Shown: piece by piece, positions 49,483 through 58,589 of the stretch | How positions within the stretch are numbered: position 1 is the first letter of the stretch | Layout of the letters: each line of letters opens with the position of its first letter | NCBI RefSeq assembly: GCF_042431545.1 | Contig: NZ_JBHLYX010000014.1 | DNA: 64,000 nucleotides | Source of the DNA: Pseudoalteromonas xiamenensis | Lineage (GTDB): Bacteria > Pseudomonadota > Gammaproteobacteria > Enterobacterales > Alteromonadaceae | Reading direction: 5' to 3' (one strand) | Notes under the pieces: model-generated | Told to the model about the DNA's origin: nothing | Databases searched by the model: none | Seen by the model: the letters and a program-made list of their open reading frames with translations, nothing else | Program-made: the position numbers and the translations under genes

Positions 49483-52122
49483 TTATGGTTTTACCGCACT
49501 GTATTTCACTGTTACGTTACCGAATGGTAAGTAACCTGATACTTGGATAAACCATTTACCTGCTTTTGGTTCAGCAAATTCACACACGTCTACGTTACCG
49601 AATTTAGCCGATAGACAGTCGTAACGGAATAAGCTTGGTGCGCTACCTTGTTTTACTTTTAAGTTAGCATCACCCCAACCACCAGTGACTTCAATCTTCA
49701 GATTTTGGTAGCCTTCTGGAACGTTGATTTTGAAGTTCTTTGGCCAGAACCAACCACCTACATTTGTAAACTCACCGCTCCATACTTCTGGCTCTGGCGC
49801 AGGTGGCGTGGTGTTCAGTTCTACAACAACAGGGTCGTGATCTGATGCACGGTAAGCGTTGTCTGCATAGAGGCTCGCTTTCAATGCGTCTGATTTATAT
49901 TCTGTGTTGTAATCAAGAGCAACGGGTTCGTCCGCATTGATTGACCAGTGTGTTGCTGCAACGACTTTTTCCATCATTGAATCAGACGCCAGTGCATGGT
50001 CAAGGCTACCAATACGTGCCGCGTAGTTGTATGAGTAACCTTGTGTATTACCATCAAGTTGTTCTACTACTGACTTTAAGCCTTTATCCGCAAATGCACG
50101 AAGTGGATCTTCCATTGCGTAAGAGTTCAAGTCACCAACCACAATTGTATCTGTGTCTTCGACACCCGTTGGGTTTGTCGCTAACCAATCTGCAAGTGTG
50201 TTTGCCGCTGTCGTGCGTGTTACGCTCCAACAACCTTGACCGTCACCAGTGTCTTTATCGCCATCAGTCGCTTTTGTACAGCTGCCTTTTGAACGAAGGT
50301 GCGCAACAGCCATTGTGAAGACTTCTTCTGTGTTCGTTACTTTGAACGTTTGTACGACTGGTGGGCGGTTACCGTAATCGAACGGCACCATTTCGGTAAA
50401 TGCAGGAGTACCAACTTCAGCCACTTTGTTGGCGCGATAGATTAGGGCAGAGGTAATTGCATCGCCACCAATTTTTTCTGCGTTGAAATTAACAAACTGG
50501 TAGGTGTCAGTGCTTTGTGCATTCAGAGCAGTAACTAGGTCTGCAATCGCGCTAAGATCAGAGAAACCATCGTTTTCAATTTCAAGTAGGCCGATGACAT
50601 CCGCGTCTAATGCAAGAATTGCAGAAACAATCTTCGCTTTTTGACGTGCAAATTCTTCTTCGCTTGATGCGCCGCGGCTTGTTGGGAAGCCAGCGCCTTG
50701 ACCATCACCATTGAAGTAGTTCAAGACGTTGAATGAGGCGATACGTAAATCACCACGAGTTTCAACAACAGGTGCTTCAGTACGTGGGTTGGTGTTCGTG
50801 AAAATAGGTTCAACAGTTGGGTGTAGACGGTATTTGCTGAAGCTGTACGTGATCACACCTTCTAGGTTATCCGCAGTGTCGCCCAGGCGAAGTGTGTTGT
50901 ACGCATCTAGGCCAGGTGCTGGGTAGCGAATTGGCTCTAAATTTTGTTTTGTTGAACCATCATCAAGCAAAATTTCTTTTGTTGCGTTGGCAGCTTCAAT
51001 AGCGCGAGCTGCATCACCTGGCAGAGCAACTTGTGTGCTTTGATATAAACGCTCGGTTGCAAGTGCCACTTCGCCGTAACGCGCTAGACCGTACGTATCA
51101 ACGACTTTCAGTGATTGATTGATAGTCACTAACATACCTTCAAACGGCTCTAAGTTGTCGTTCGGAAGGGTAAGGAGTGTTGGTGCAACAGAACCTGTGC
51201 CGCATACTTCTAGTGCTTCGATGTCACCTAATTGAGTTGCATCGTAATATTCTTGTACTTTCGCACGTACGCGTACACGGTCACCTACGTTTACGTCAGT
51301 ACCATTGTAGTAAACGAAAATCCCTTCAGATGTTAGTGCATCACCATCTTGCTCTGACTGAGGGTGTTGCATGAAGAAGCCTTTCAATTGGTCATCGCTT
51401 TGTAGGTCAGACGTTACTACGGCTTCAACAATGACGATTTGGTCTTTCAATGGACTTGCTGTACCCGCACCTTGGATAGTGTGAATAGCTGTCGCTTCTG
51501 CACCACATACTAGCGGTTCAACAGGTGGTTCTACTGGCGGCTCAACCGGTGGTTCAGTCGTTGTAGAGCCTTCGTGTTGACCAATGTTTGAGAAATCATC
51601 GATGTCGAATTGCGTCCAATCAGCACTTGGGTCAAACGTGCCATCAAGATCTGTACGAGGCGCAGAGGCTTTATTACGGCGTAATGTTTGGTTTTGCGTT
51701 TTTACGCCATTAACCATCCAGTAGCTACCTGGATCTTCGCCACGTTTGCCAAGGCTATCGATAACCGTATCACCTTGCATAATCGCAACTGCGTCATCAC
51801 CGTTAAACCAAGAACCTGAATTGATCAGTTGTGCTTTTTCTAATAGCGTAGGTGCAGAGTCATTGTCCACAATTACATAAGTTTGGTTTGCCGCAAGTTG
51901 GCCTTCCAGTGCAATCGTGTTACCTGCTGCCGTATTACCATTGAAGAAAAATTGCAGTTGGTATTGAGTCAAATCAACCGCGTCAGTGCCGTTATTGTAG
52001 ATCTCAATCGCTTTGTTATTTGATGAGCCTTCAACGTACTCGGAAATGAGTAAGTTTGCAGAGGCAGGAAGCGTAGCAAGCGCCATACTCCAAGCCAAAG
52101 GCTTAAGTGTTGTTTTTAACAT
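49483..52122 (-). CDS. Secreted ExeM/NucH-type extracellular endonuclease with LTD and PPC domains
   Basis: An 879-residue exported nuclease. A signal peptide covers about 1-23 (cut near ASA). A lamin-tail domain (about 24-185, LISEYVEGSSNNKAIEIYN-type start, shown as EYVEGSSNNK) follows, then a Pro-rich linker of repeated EPPV, an OB-like domain (about 220-330), and an endonuclease/exonuclease/phosphatase domain (about 470-780) with IASFNVLNYF, LLEIEND, VGDLNSY and SDHDPV as catalytic motifs. A C-terminal PPC domain (about 795-879) resembles that of the protease at 7.7 kb. It degrades extracellular DNA in ExeM relatives. The ATG at 52122 begins the signal peptide; the ribosome site is weak. 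Confidence 0.9.
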   Translation of the reverse strand: MLKTTLKPLAWSMALATLPASANLLISEYVEGSSNNKAIEIYNNGTDAVDLTQYQLQFFFNGNTAAGNTIALEGQLAANQTYVIVDNDSAPTLLEKAQLINSGSWFNGDDAVAIMQGDTVIDSLGKRGEDPGSYWMVNGVKTQNQTLRRNKASAPRTDLDGTFDPSADWTQFDIDDFSNIGQHEGSTTTEPPVEPPVEPPVEPLVCGAEATAIHTIQGAGTASPLKDQIVIVEAVVTSDLQSDDQLKGFFMQHPQSEQDGDALTSEGIFVYYNGTDVNVGDRVRVRAKVQEYYDATQLGDIEALEVCGTGSVAPTLLTLPNDNLEPFEGMLVTINQSLKVVDTYGLARYGEVALATERLYQSTQVALPGDAARAIEAANATKEILLDDGSTKQNLEPIRYPAPGLDAYNTLRLGDTADNLEGVITYSFSKYRLHPTVEPIFTNTNPRTEAPVVETRGDLRIASFNVLNYFNGDGQGAGFPTSRGASSEEEFARQKAKIVSAILALDADVIGLLEIENDGFSDLSAIADLVTALNAQSTDTYQFVNFNAEKIGGDAITSALIYRANKVAEVGTPAFTEMVPFDYGNRPPVVQTFKVTNTEEVFTMAVAHLRSKGSCTKATDGDKDTGDGQGCWSVTRTTAANTLADWLATNPTGVEDTDTIVVGDLNSYAMEDPLRAFADKGLKSVVEQLDGNTQGYSYNYAARIGSLDHALASDSMMEKVVAATHWSINADEPVALDYNTEYKSDALKASLYADNAYRASDHDPVVVELNTTPPAPEPEVWSGEFTNVGGWFWPKNFKINVPEGYQNLKIEVTGGWGDANLKVKQGSAPSLFRYDCLSAKFGNVDVCEFAEPKAGKWFIQVSGYLPFGNVTVKYSAVKP

Positions 52123-52305
52123 TTTTTTATTTTCCCGTGTTTTTTTACCCAAAAATGGGTCGATAGTGTACGGCGGGGATATTACAAAAAAGTTACATAG
52201 GAAAGCTATATGTAGGTAAAAATTTAACCAATTTTATTTCGAATATTGGTAAAAAATATTTTAAGAATGCGGAGAATGTGAGTAATTAATATGCATTAGA
52301 AAAAT

Positions 52306-52329
52306 AAAAAGGGGAATTCACCCCTTTTT
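52306..52329 (-). terminator. Terminator after cytochrome c'
   Basis: AAAAAGGGG / CCCCTTTTT with a six-base loop, just beyond the cytochrome c' stop on the minus strand. Confidence 0.85.
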
Positions 52330-52340
52330 ACAATTGTTGA

Positions 52341-52790
52341 TTATTCTTTAAAACTCTTATGACAATCTTTGCAACCTTTTGCCCAGTTGCCGAAAGCTTT
52401 CTTGATAGCACCTTGATCGCCAGTGTCTGCTGCGTCAGCAAGCGCTTGCGCGTACTGTGCAAAATCAGCTGCTTTCTTATCAAACGTCGCACGGTCGCTC
52501 CATATCGCTGGCAATGCATCGGTATCACCTTTGTCCGTGCCTTCAGCAAACGCTTCCCAAGGCATTGTTGATAGACGTGCAGCGTTGTGTGCACGCGCTT
52601 TAAAACGTTCAGCATCAAAAGGGACTTTGCCTTTTAACATGTCGCCCATGTCACCGATTTGGTAACGTAGTAATTGAAATGAGGCTTTACGGTAATCAAT
52701 CGCATCTTCTGGTTTTTCAAACAGTGAGTTGGCAGAGGCAGCTCCGGTAGATAAAACCGTAAGAACGGCTGCGATAAGCACTTTTTTCAT
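52341..52790 (-). CDS. Cytochrome c'
   Basis: A 149-residue periplasmic cytochrome c-prime: signal peptide about 1-20, a four-helix body, and the haem motif CKDCH at residues 140-144 close to the C-terminus, where cytochrome c' places it. Proteins of this family bind nitric oxide and protect against it, and do not usually work as electron carriers. AGGATCTCATA-type sequence (AAGGATC) precedes the ATG. It lies 38 bases after the DUF2721 gene and may belong to a three-gene transcript with that and the TlpA-like gene. A terminator follows. Confidence 0.92.
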   Translation of the reverse strand: MKKVLIAAVLTVLSTGAASANSLFEKPEDAIDYRKASFQLLRYQIGDMGDMLKGKVPFDAERFKARAHNAARLSTMPWEAFAEGTDKGDTDALPAIWSDRATFDKKAADFAQYAQALADAADTGDQGAIKKAFGNWAKGCKDCHKSFKE

Positions 52791-52828
52791 TATGAGATCC
52801 TTCAGTTAGTATTCTAAAAAATTACAAT

Positions 52829-53296
52829 TTAATCTTGCGTAAAATCGGCAAATATCATGCCTCGCCTCATACTACGAGTGGCAAGGAAAATTTCCCCAAG
52901 CAGGGCAAAAAATGCCGCAATAAGCAGTGCCATGGCGGCAATAAAACAGCTGGCAATGGTGATCCCCAAATCCATCGTATGAAGATGAGAGATAAACAGC
53001 ATCATTACCACCGAGCACACCAGCAAGGCACTTAAAACACTGGCGCTAAACGCGACGTGAATAAAACGAGACCGTTTTAAGAGCGCACGCATTTCACGTT
53101 GCAACTCTTGCATTTCCGCTTCATCTTGCAGACGTTTAATTCGTTTATCCAGTAAGCGAGCACGGTCCACAATACGGGCTAAGCGGTTAGAAAGTACACC
53201 AAGTGTCGCCGCGATTCCAGTGATAAGAAATACAGGTGCAACCGCCGTTTGGATGACTTTTGCCATGGTGAGAATTTGAAGCGCGCTGTTTTCCAT
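52829..53296 (-). CDS. DUF2721 membrane protein
   Basis: A 155-residue protein with three membrane helices (about 14-34, 77-98 and 108-132) and a charged helical loop (RLLDKRIKRLQDEAEM) between the first two. This matches DUF2721, whose function is unknown. The ATG at 53296 is two bases after the stop of the TlpA-like gene and is preferred to a GTG three codons earlier. It is co-transcribed with that gene and perhaps with cytochrome c'. No catalytic residue is visible. Confidence 0.82.
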   Translation of the reverse strand: MENSALQILTMAKVIQTAVAPVFLITGIAATLGVLSNRLARIVDRARLLDKRIKRLQDEAEMQELQREMRALLKRSRFIHVAFSASVLSALLVCSVVMMLFISHLHTMDLGITIASCFIAAMALLIAAFFALLGEIFLATRSMRRGMIFADFTQD

Positions 53297-53298
53297 GA

Positions 53299-53793
53299 TT
53301 ACCACTTAATTTGAGAGACCGTATCTGGAGTTTCGCCTATCCATGTGTCAATTACGCGATTCTGCTCATCGAGTAGAATGAGTCGAGGTATCCCTTTATT
53401 GGCGTAATGGGAATAAATCGCTTTGTCTGGATCGGCAACGAGCGTGAATGGTACACCAAAACTGTCTTTAAATTCAGAGAGGCTCGCCGTTGATTCTTCT
53501 CGGCCTATCGCAATAATCTCGAGTGTTGGGTCACTTATTAGTGGCGAAGCTTTTAGTTCGCGTAATGTGCGCTTGGAATCAGAACACCACGTTGCAAACA
53601 ACACGATGAGTTTTTTCTTATTTTGGTCAAACGATACCGTGTCACCTTGAATGGAGGTAAGCGTCATATCTTTGAATTTATCGCCTTTTGCAACATAGGT
53701 TTCATAACCTTTTGGGTGAGGCGCTGTGCTGCTGCAGGCCGTGGTGCAAAACATCAGGCCTAGCAAGCCGATGGTTAGAATTCGTGATAACAT
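53299..53793 (-). CDS. TlpA-like thioredoxin-fold lipoprotein with incomplete active site
   Basis: A 164-residue predicted lipoprotein: lipobox TTAC with C at residue 20. The thioredoxin/AhpC-TSA fold is visible in KLIVLFATWCSDSKRTLREL and in IPRLILLDEQNRVI, with the cis-proline as expected. The motif is WCSDSK, so the second cysteine of WCxxC is replaced by serine; it cannot be a normal disulfide reductase and may act with one cysteine, or bind rather than reduce. It starts an operon with DUF2721. Divergent from yqaA with only 58 bases between. Confidence 0.8.
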   Translation of the reverse strand: MLSRILTIGLLGLMFCTTACSSTAPHPKGYETYVAKGDKFKDMTLTSIQGDTVSFDQNKKKLIVLFATWCSDSKRTLRELKASPLISDPTLEIIAIGREESTASLSEFKDSFGVPFTLVADPDKAIYSHYANKGIPRLILLDEQNRVIDTWIGETPDTVSQIKW

Positions 53794-53851
53794 AGTTCCT
53801 CCTTTTGAGTTCCATTAAGGCGCATTTAGTGCGTGAAAGCAACCGTTCAAG

Positions 53852-54277
53852 ATGAGTTATTTTTCGTTATTTTTAAGCGCATTACTGTCCGCAACGTTAC
53901 TGCCGGGGTCTTCTGAAATACTCTTTGGTGTGCTTGTGAATCAAGGGTATTTGGGCGGTTTATTGTGGTTGTCAGCCACGCTTGGGAATGTGTTGGGAAG
54001 TGCCGTGAACTACGTCTTAGGTGCACAGGTACAGCGCTTTAAACATGCAAAATGGTTTCCGGTGAGTGAAACTCAATTGGTGAAAGCAGAGCAACAGTTT
54101 CAGCGCTTTGGAAAGTGGTCTTTGCTCTTTGCGTGGTTGCCGATAATCGGAGACCCACTCACCTTGTTTGCTGGTGTGATGCGTTTGCCGTTTTGGTGGT
54201 TCATTGTGTTAGTGACCGTCGGTAAAGGGATCCGCTACGCGCTGGTGCTGTGGTTTGCACTTCACGTAGCGACGTAA
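53852..54277 (+). CDS. yqaA: YqaA-family membrane protein (DedA/SNARE-associated type)
   Basis: A 141-residue inner-membrane protein related to YqaA of the VTT/DedA superfamily, with about four hydrophobic segments. LPGSSEILFGVLV and LGNVLGSAVNYVLG near the N-terminus and WLPIIGDPLTLFAGVMRLP in the middle are family features. DedA proteins take part in lipid scrambling and in membrane-potential-linked processes; YqaA itself is not characterised in detail. It is monocistronic and converges with folX; the stop codons are two bases apart. Confidence 0.88.
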   Translation: MSYFSLFLSALLSATLLPGSSEILFGVLVNQGYLGGLLWLSATLGNVLGSAVNYVLGAQVQRFKHAKWFPVSETQLVKAEQQFQRFGKWSLLFAWLPIIGDPLTLFAGVMRLPFWWFIVLVTVGKGIRYALVLWFALHVAT

Positions 54278-54279
54278 CA

Positions 54280-54645
54280 TTATACCTTACGTGTCCAATC
54301 TAACGTCAGGGACACTGAGTCGGCAAAACGCAATGCATGCGGCTTATCGACACGTACTCGCGCATAAGTCACACTTGGGTGTACATTGCACTTCGCCAAA
54401 ATATCTGCAACTAACTTTTCCAATAGTAGGAAATGACCGTCTTCGACGAGCGCAATGACGGCTTTGGTCACCGTTTTGTAATTGAGCGCGTGAGATACTT
54501 CATCAGCACTGACGCATTCATAATCCGCTGGATAATGAATTTCGATGTTGATCACCACATCTTGCTTCTTTTCACGTTCGTCAGGGTTAAACCCAATATA
54601 CGTTCTCAATCGCAAGTTTGTGATGTTAATAATGGCGTTTTGCAT
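54280..54645 (-). CDS. folX: Dihydroneopterin triphosphate 2'-epimerase
   Basis: A 121-residue T-fold enzyme of the FolB/FolX type. It converts dihydroneopterin triphosphate to dihydromonapterin triphosphate. Its position after folM and folE in the same operon favours FolX over the FolB aldolase: the three form the tetrahydromonapterin pathway. The glutamate in FLLLEKLVADIL and the LRTYIGF opening are typical of the fold. The ATG at 54645 is chosen because AAGGA is well spaced from it; an ATG two codons earlier is too close. It follows folE by nine bases. Confidence 0.88.
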   Translation of the reverse strand: MQNAIINITNLRLRTYIGFNPDEREKKQDVVINIEIHYPADYECVSADEVSHALNYKTVTKAVIALVEDGHFLLLEKLVADILAKCNVHPSVTYARVRVDKPHALRFADSVSLTLDWTRKV

Positions 54646-54654
54646 CCGCATTCC

Positions 54655-55209
54655 TTAGCGTTTAACGAGCAACAAAAACTCATTACGTGTTTTTGGGTCA
54701 TTTCTGAAGTTACCGAGCATGACTGAAGTACGCATTTGCGAATTCTGTTTCTCTACGCCTCGCATCATCATACACATGTGTTTTGCCTCAATGATAACAC
54801 CGACACCTTTTGCGCCGGTGACTTCTTCGACAGCCTTAGCGATTTGGTGAGTTAGCTGCTCTTGAATTTGGAAGCGCCGAGCAAACATGTCAACGATGCG
54901 AGCAAATTTGGACAAGCCAAGCACTTTGCCATTCGGGATATACGCGATATGGCAACGGCCAACGAAAGGCAGTAAATGGTGTTCGCACATGGAATACAGC
55001 TCGATATCTTGGATCACCACCATGTCATCGGCATCACTGGTGAAAACCGCGTTGTTGGTTATTTCTTCCAATGTTTGGCGGTAGCCTTTGGTCAAATATT
55101 CCATGGCTTTTGCAGCGCGTTTTGGTGTATCTAACAAGCCTTCACGATTTGGATCTTCACCCACGGCTTCGATAATGGCTTTGTAACTGTCTTTTAGTTC
55201 ATTATGCAT
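54655..55209 (-). CDS. folE: GTP cyclohydrolase I
   Basis: A 184-residue type I GTP cyclohydrolase, the first step of pterin (folate or monapterin) synthesis from GTP. The zinc and active-site region is seen as MCEHHLLPFVGRCHIAYIP, and KHMCMMMRGV near the C-terminus carries the other zinc cysteine. It is the middle gene of folM-folE-folX, with gaps of 15 and 9 bases. As this cluster is dedicated to monapterin in other gammaproteobacteria, a second folE for folate could exist elsewhere in the genome, which this window cannot show. Confidence 0.96.
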   Translation of the reverse strand: MHNELKDSYKAIIEAVGEDPNREGLLDTPKRAAKAMEYLTKGYRQTLEEITNNAVFTSDADDMVVIQDIELYSMCEHHLLPFVGRCHIAYIPNGKVLGLSKFARIVDMFARRFQIQEQLTHQIAKAVEEVTGAKGVGVIIEAKHMCMMMRGVEKQNSQMRTSVMLGNFRNDPKTRNEFLLLVKR

Positions 55210-55224
55210 TTGTTCGTCTCTTAC

Positions 55225-55932
55225 TTATTTTAAGTGTCGTCCACCATCTACGGGGATACTGCGCCCAGTGATGTAACGGCTATTCAGAATTAGTTCTATG
55301 CTATTGATGACTTCTTGGCATCCCGGTTCAATGCCCATCAAGGATTTCTTCAATGTTTTTGCTTTGTAATCCGGTGTGTCGTGTTCGTTAAAAATGATCA
55401 GAGAAGGCGCGATGGCATTCACTTTTATTTTTGGCGCAAAGCGCGCACTGAAAGAGCGCGTCATGTTATCCAGAGCAGCCTTGCTAGCTGCATAGGCGAT
55501 GTGTTTTGGGCTACCTTTCTCAACGACATAGTCGGTAATGTGAATGATGTCCGCGATGCCGTCATGGGCTTTTAGGTAATCTACAAGCCCTAAATTCAGT
55601 AAATAAGGTAATTTAGCGTGAATACGCATCATGTTGTCAAACAGTGTGGCCCAGTCTGCATTGAGTTCTTCGCAATCCCAACTGGATGCATTGTGGACAA
55701 TCGCTCGAAGCGAGGTGCAATGTTGTTGAACGCGACTAACCAATTGCGCGATGTCTTCATCAGTACGAATATCCGCTGGTAAACAAATAGCGCCGGCAGC
55801 TTCAAGAGTATCAATGGCCTCGTGTCGAGTACGATAAGTGACGATGACCGGAACATGTTCAGCAATGAGGTGTTGGGCAAGCGCAAGTCCAATTCGCTGT
55901 GCGCCCCCTGTGATCAAAACAGGTGAACTCAT
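55225..55932 (-). CDS. folM: Dihydromonapterin reductase (SDR family)
   Basis: A 235-residue short-chain dehydrogenase that reduces dihydromonapterin to tetrahydromonapterin, and has weak dihydrofolate reductase activity in E. coli. The NADPH loop is LITGGAQRIG, followed by the HNASSW motif and the Y-x3-K pair in YAASKAALD. It is the first gene of the folM-folE-folX operon. The product serves as cofactor of phenylalanine hydroxylase in bacteria that have it; no such gene is in this window. Confidence 0.92.
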   Translation of the reverse strand: MSSPVLITGGAQRIGLALAQHLIAEHVPVIVTYRTRHEAIDTLEAAGAICLPADIRTDEDIAQLVSRVQQHCTSLRAIVHNASSWDCEELNADWATLFDNMMRIHAKLPYLLNLGLVDYLKAHDGIADIIHITDYVVEKGSPKHIAYAASKAALDNMTRSFSARFAPKIKVNAIAPSLIIFNEHDTPDYKAKTLKKSLMGIEPGCQEVINSIELILNSRYITGRSIPVDGGRHLK

Positions 55933-56067
55933 GGGTATTGATTTTCCATCCTAATAAAGTGCTTGGCTAACTATAACGCAAACCGCTAACATGTTTCAGC
56001 CTTTACGATGAGAATTGAGCGAGCGATCACTTCTCTATTTTCCAGTGTTGTTACTACCGAGGTTAGT

Positions 56068-56970
56068 GTGAAACGCTACGTAGTTCATCCTATTTTTTCA
56101 GTGAGTTGGTTGCCGTTTTGGTTGATTGTTGCGGTTTATAGCACGCTGGTTTTTCACCAAGGGTTGCAAAGTGCGCTATTAAGTATTGCCCATGAATGGC
56201 AAATGGCGCTGACGATGGCATTCGGCTCCTTTGTTGCCGGTGGTACGGCATTGGGTGGAGGCGCGGTTGCGTTCCCCGTTATGACCAAGTTGCTTCACAT
56301 CGACCCAGCTACGGCCAAAGTTTTTTCTTTGGCTATTCAAAGTTTTGGAATGACTGCAGCGACCATCACGATTTTATGTCGGCGGATCCCCGTGTACGGT
56401 AATGTGGTGTTAATGGCATTACCAATGGCGGCACTTGGGGTGATCGGGAGTTTGTTATTTATCGCGCCTCATGCACCGAGATTGCTGACCAAAAGTATTT
56501 TTAGTGTATTACTGCTCTGCTTTGCGATTACGCTTATCTATCGCTGGTGGCGAAAAGCCCATCATCTCCCCGATCACGTTCGAATTGACCCAAAACCGCT
56601 TCGATTTATGTTGGTCGCGGGGTTTGGTGGAATTGCCAGTGGTTTAGTCGGCTCAGGCGCTGACATAGCGATCTTCGCCCTGTTGGTCTTAGCCTATCAA
56701 GCTGACGTTAAACGGGCGACAGCCACATCGGTGGTCATCATGGCATTTACTTCGATAGTGGGGAGTGTTCTCAATGCCTTGTATTTAAAAACGATAACCG
56801 CGGAAATTAGCGCCTATTTGTATGCCGCAATTCCCATCGTGGTGATTGGCGCTCCATTGGGTGCCTACGTATGCGCAAAGCTAAAAGTAGCTAGCTTAGT
56901 GAGTTTTCTGCTCGTGCTCATCTCACTTGAAGTGGGTTTTACCAGCTATGAGTTATATCGATCATTCTAA
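56068..56970 (+). CDS. TSUP/TauE-SafE family transporter
   Basis: A 300-residue membrane protein with about eight to nine helices. The duplicated TSUP motif is seen as SFVAGGTALGGGAVAFPVMTKLL in the first half and GFGGIASGLVGSGADIAIFALL in the second (quoted as GGGAVAFPV and GLVGSGAD). Members carry sulfite, sulfoacetate or related sulfur anions. The GTG at 56068 is preferred because GAGG lies five bases upstream; an ATG at 56008 would add 20 residues and has no ribosome site. It is a single-gene unit with a strong terminator. The substrate is unknown. Confidence 0.85.
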   Translation: MKRYVVHPIFSVSWLPFWLIVAVYSTLVFHQGLQSALLSIAHEWQMALTMAFGSFVAGGTALGGGAVAFPVMTKLLHIDPATAKVFSLAIQSFGMTAATITILCRRIPVYGNVVLMALPMAALGVIGSLLFIAPHAPRLLTKSIFSVLLLCFAITLIYRWWRKAHHLPDHVRIDPKPLRFMLVAGFGGIASGLVGSGADIAIFALLVLAYQADVKRATATSVVIMAFTSIVGSVLNALYLKTITAEISAYLYAAIPIVVIGAPLGAYVCAKLKVASLVSFLLVLISLEVGFTSYELYRSF

Positions 56971-57000
56971 TCCCATGCGGCAAAACCACAGTGCTGTAAA

Positions 57001-57032
57001 AAACAAAAAGCACCTTCAGGTGCTTTTTGTTT
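57001..57032. terminator. Bidirectional terminator between TSUP transporter and nadE
   Basis: A 14-base perfect stem (AAACAAAAAGCACC / GGTGCTTTTTGTTT) with a TTCA loop serves both convergent genes. Confidence 0.95.
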
Positions 57033-57053
57033 CATTCAACGTAGACGACAGCG

Positions 57054-57890
57054 CTATTGCTCGTCGTAGATCGTTGGAATTGGTTGACGTTTGTGCTGCG
57101 TGCGTAGGTAAATTGCAACCAACTTCTCGGTTACGTAATCGGGCACGTCTTTGCCCTCAAGGAAATCATCAATTTGGTCATAGCTTAGACCCAGTGCATC
57201 CTCATCAGCGAGCCCAGGTCGATTGTCTTCTAAATCAGCGGTAGGCGTTTTGTGCACTAAGCTTGTTGGCGCACCAAGATGTGCAGCCAGTGCGCGAACT
57301 TGACGCTTAGACAGACCAAAGAGTGGCGCTAAGTCACATGCACCGTCACCAAATTTCGTGTAAAAACCGGTGATGTTTTCAGCACTGTGATCTGTTCCAA
57401 CCACGAGGCCTTGCGTCAGGCCCGCAATTTCGTATTGCGCGACCATGCGTTGACGCGCTTTTACATTGCCTTTAATGAAATCCACTAGGTGTTCAGCAGG
57501 CAACGAGAGTTGTCCACCTGCCATTGCGGCAAGCGCTTGTTCATGCATGGCATCGGCAGCAGGCTTGATGTTGACGGTTAGGCGTTGACTTGGTTGGATA
57601 AAGTCGACCGCAAGTTGTGCCTCGTCCTCATCCGCTTGCACGCCGTACGGCAAACGCATCGCGATGAATTGATATTGCACCTCAGCTTGTGCGGCATTCA
57701 GTTCATTGACGGCTAGTTGGCAAAGACGACCACACGTTGATGAATCGACACCACCGCTGATCCCGAGCACTAAGGTTCTGCAACCCGATGAAGTGAGTCG
57801 TTGCTTGATAAAATGAACGCGTCTTTCGACCTCGAATGCAACGTTGATCTCAGGCTGAACTTTCATTTCAGCCAAAATAGCAGCACGCAT
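57054..57890 (-). CDS. nadE: NH3-dependent NAD synthetase
   Basis: A 278-residue enzyme that amidates nicotinic acid adenine dinucleotide to NAD in an ATP-dependent last step of NAD synthesis. The ATP PP-loop SGGVDSS is at 45-51; GTDHSAENITGFYTKFGDGACD is the substrate-binding part (key segment TDHSAE and TKFGDG). It lacks an N-terminal glutaminase domain and so uses ammonia. AGGAG is placed well before the ATG. It is downstream of yceH on the same strand, 56 bases away, and may be co-transcribed. Confidence 0.95.
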   Translation of the reverse strand: MRAAILAEMKVQPEINVAFEVERRVHFIKQRLTSSGCRTLVLGISGGVDSSTCGRLCQLAVNELNAAQAEVQYQFIAMRLPYGVQADEDEAQLAVDFIQPSQRLTVNIKPAADAMHEQALAAMAGGQLSLPAEHLVDFIKGNVKARQRMVAQYEIAGLTQGLVVGTDHSAENITGFYTKFGDGACDLAPLFGLSKRQVRALAAHLGAPTSLVHKTPTADLEDNRPGLADEDALGLSYDQIDDFLEGKDVPDYVTEKLVAIYLRTQHKRQPIPTIYDEQ

Positions 57891-57946
57891 GGTGGCTCCT
57901 CTTTGCCATAATGTTTTTTGTTATTATGTGGATATTAACGATGAAA

Positions 57947-58576
57947 TTAAAGACCCAAATGCTGCTTAATTTGTCGCAATTCGGCTTTAACTTCCTCAAT
58001 TTCACGCAGTAACGCTTCAATCTCGTGCGTACTCGAAATTTCCGTGTGTCCAGTAGTGGGCATTTCACTGCTGCCAATGTAAACATCACTACTTAATGTG
58101 TGCGCATAGCGCGCTTCACGTTGCCCGGGGGCTTTATCTAATAACTGCACGTGTCCCGCCGAAATTAAATTGTTCAACTCGTTCTCTACCTGCTGTACAT
58201 CTTTAAATTCGGCTAGACGCGTACTGCGAGTACGCAGCTCTCCTGGCGTTTGTGCACCGCGAAGGAACAATAAGCAAAGAATGGCGACTTGCTGAGTTGT
58301 CAGTGTTAATTTCGCGAACTCACCTTGGCATAGACGCTGACGATATTTTTGGACGCGGCTTCCAACGGACTCTACGACGACTAAACGTTGGTCGATTAAT
58401 CCGTCCAGTGTGTCTAACACCGCTTGTTCACTAACACTGAGTACTGGTTCGCGATTGGTTTTTTGATTGCAAGCGGTGGTAAGCGCATTTAGCGAAAGTG
58501 GATAAATGTCTGGTGTGGTAATGGACTTTTCAATTAGACATCCAAGTATGCGCTGTTCGAGTTGATTGAGTTCCAT
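57947..58576 (-). CDS. yceH: YceH family protein (DUF480)
   Basis: A 209-residue protein with two winged-helix-like domains. The opening LNQLEQRILGCLIEKSITTPDIYPLSLNAL, and QKTNREPV further on, identify YceH/DUF480 (shown in part). A C-terminal coiled-coil-like helix rich in Glu and Lys ends it. The function is not established, though the fold suggests DNA or protein binding. The ATG at 58576 is used; the TTG two codons upstream also has a possible ribosome site (GAGGT). Thirteen bases after the stop of the hybrid kinase gene. Confidence 0.9.
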   Translation of the reverse strand: MELNQLEQRILGCLIEKSITTPDIYPLSLNALTTACNQKTNREPVLSVSEQAVLDTLDGLIDQRLVVVESVGSRVQKYRQRLCQGEFAKLTLTTQQVAILCLLFLRGAQTPGELRTRSTRLAEFKDVQQVENELNNLISAGHVQLLDKAPGQREARYAHTLSSDVYIGSSEMPTTGHTEISSTHEIEALLREIEEVKAELRQIKQHLGL

Positions 58577-58589
58577 ATTCAAAATACCT

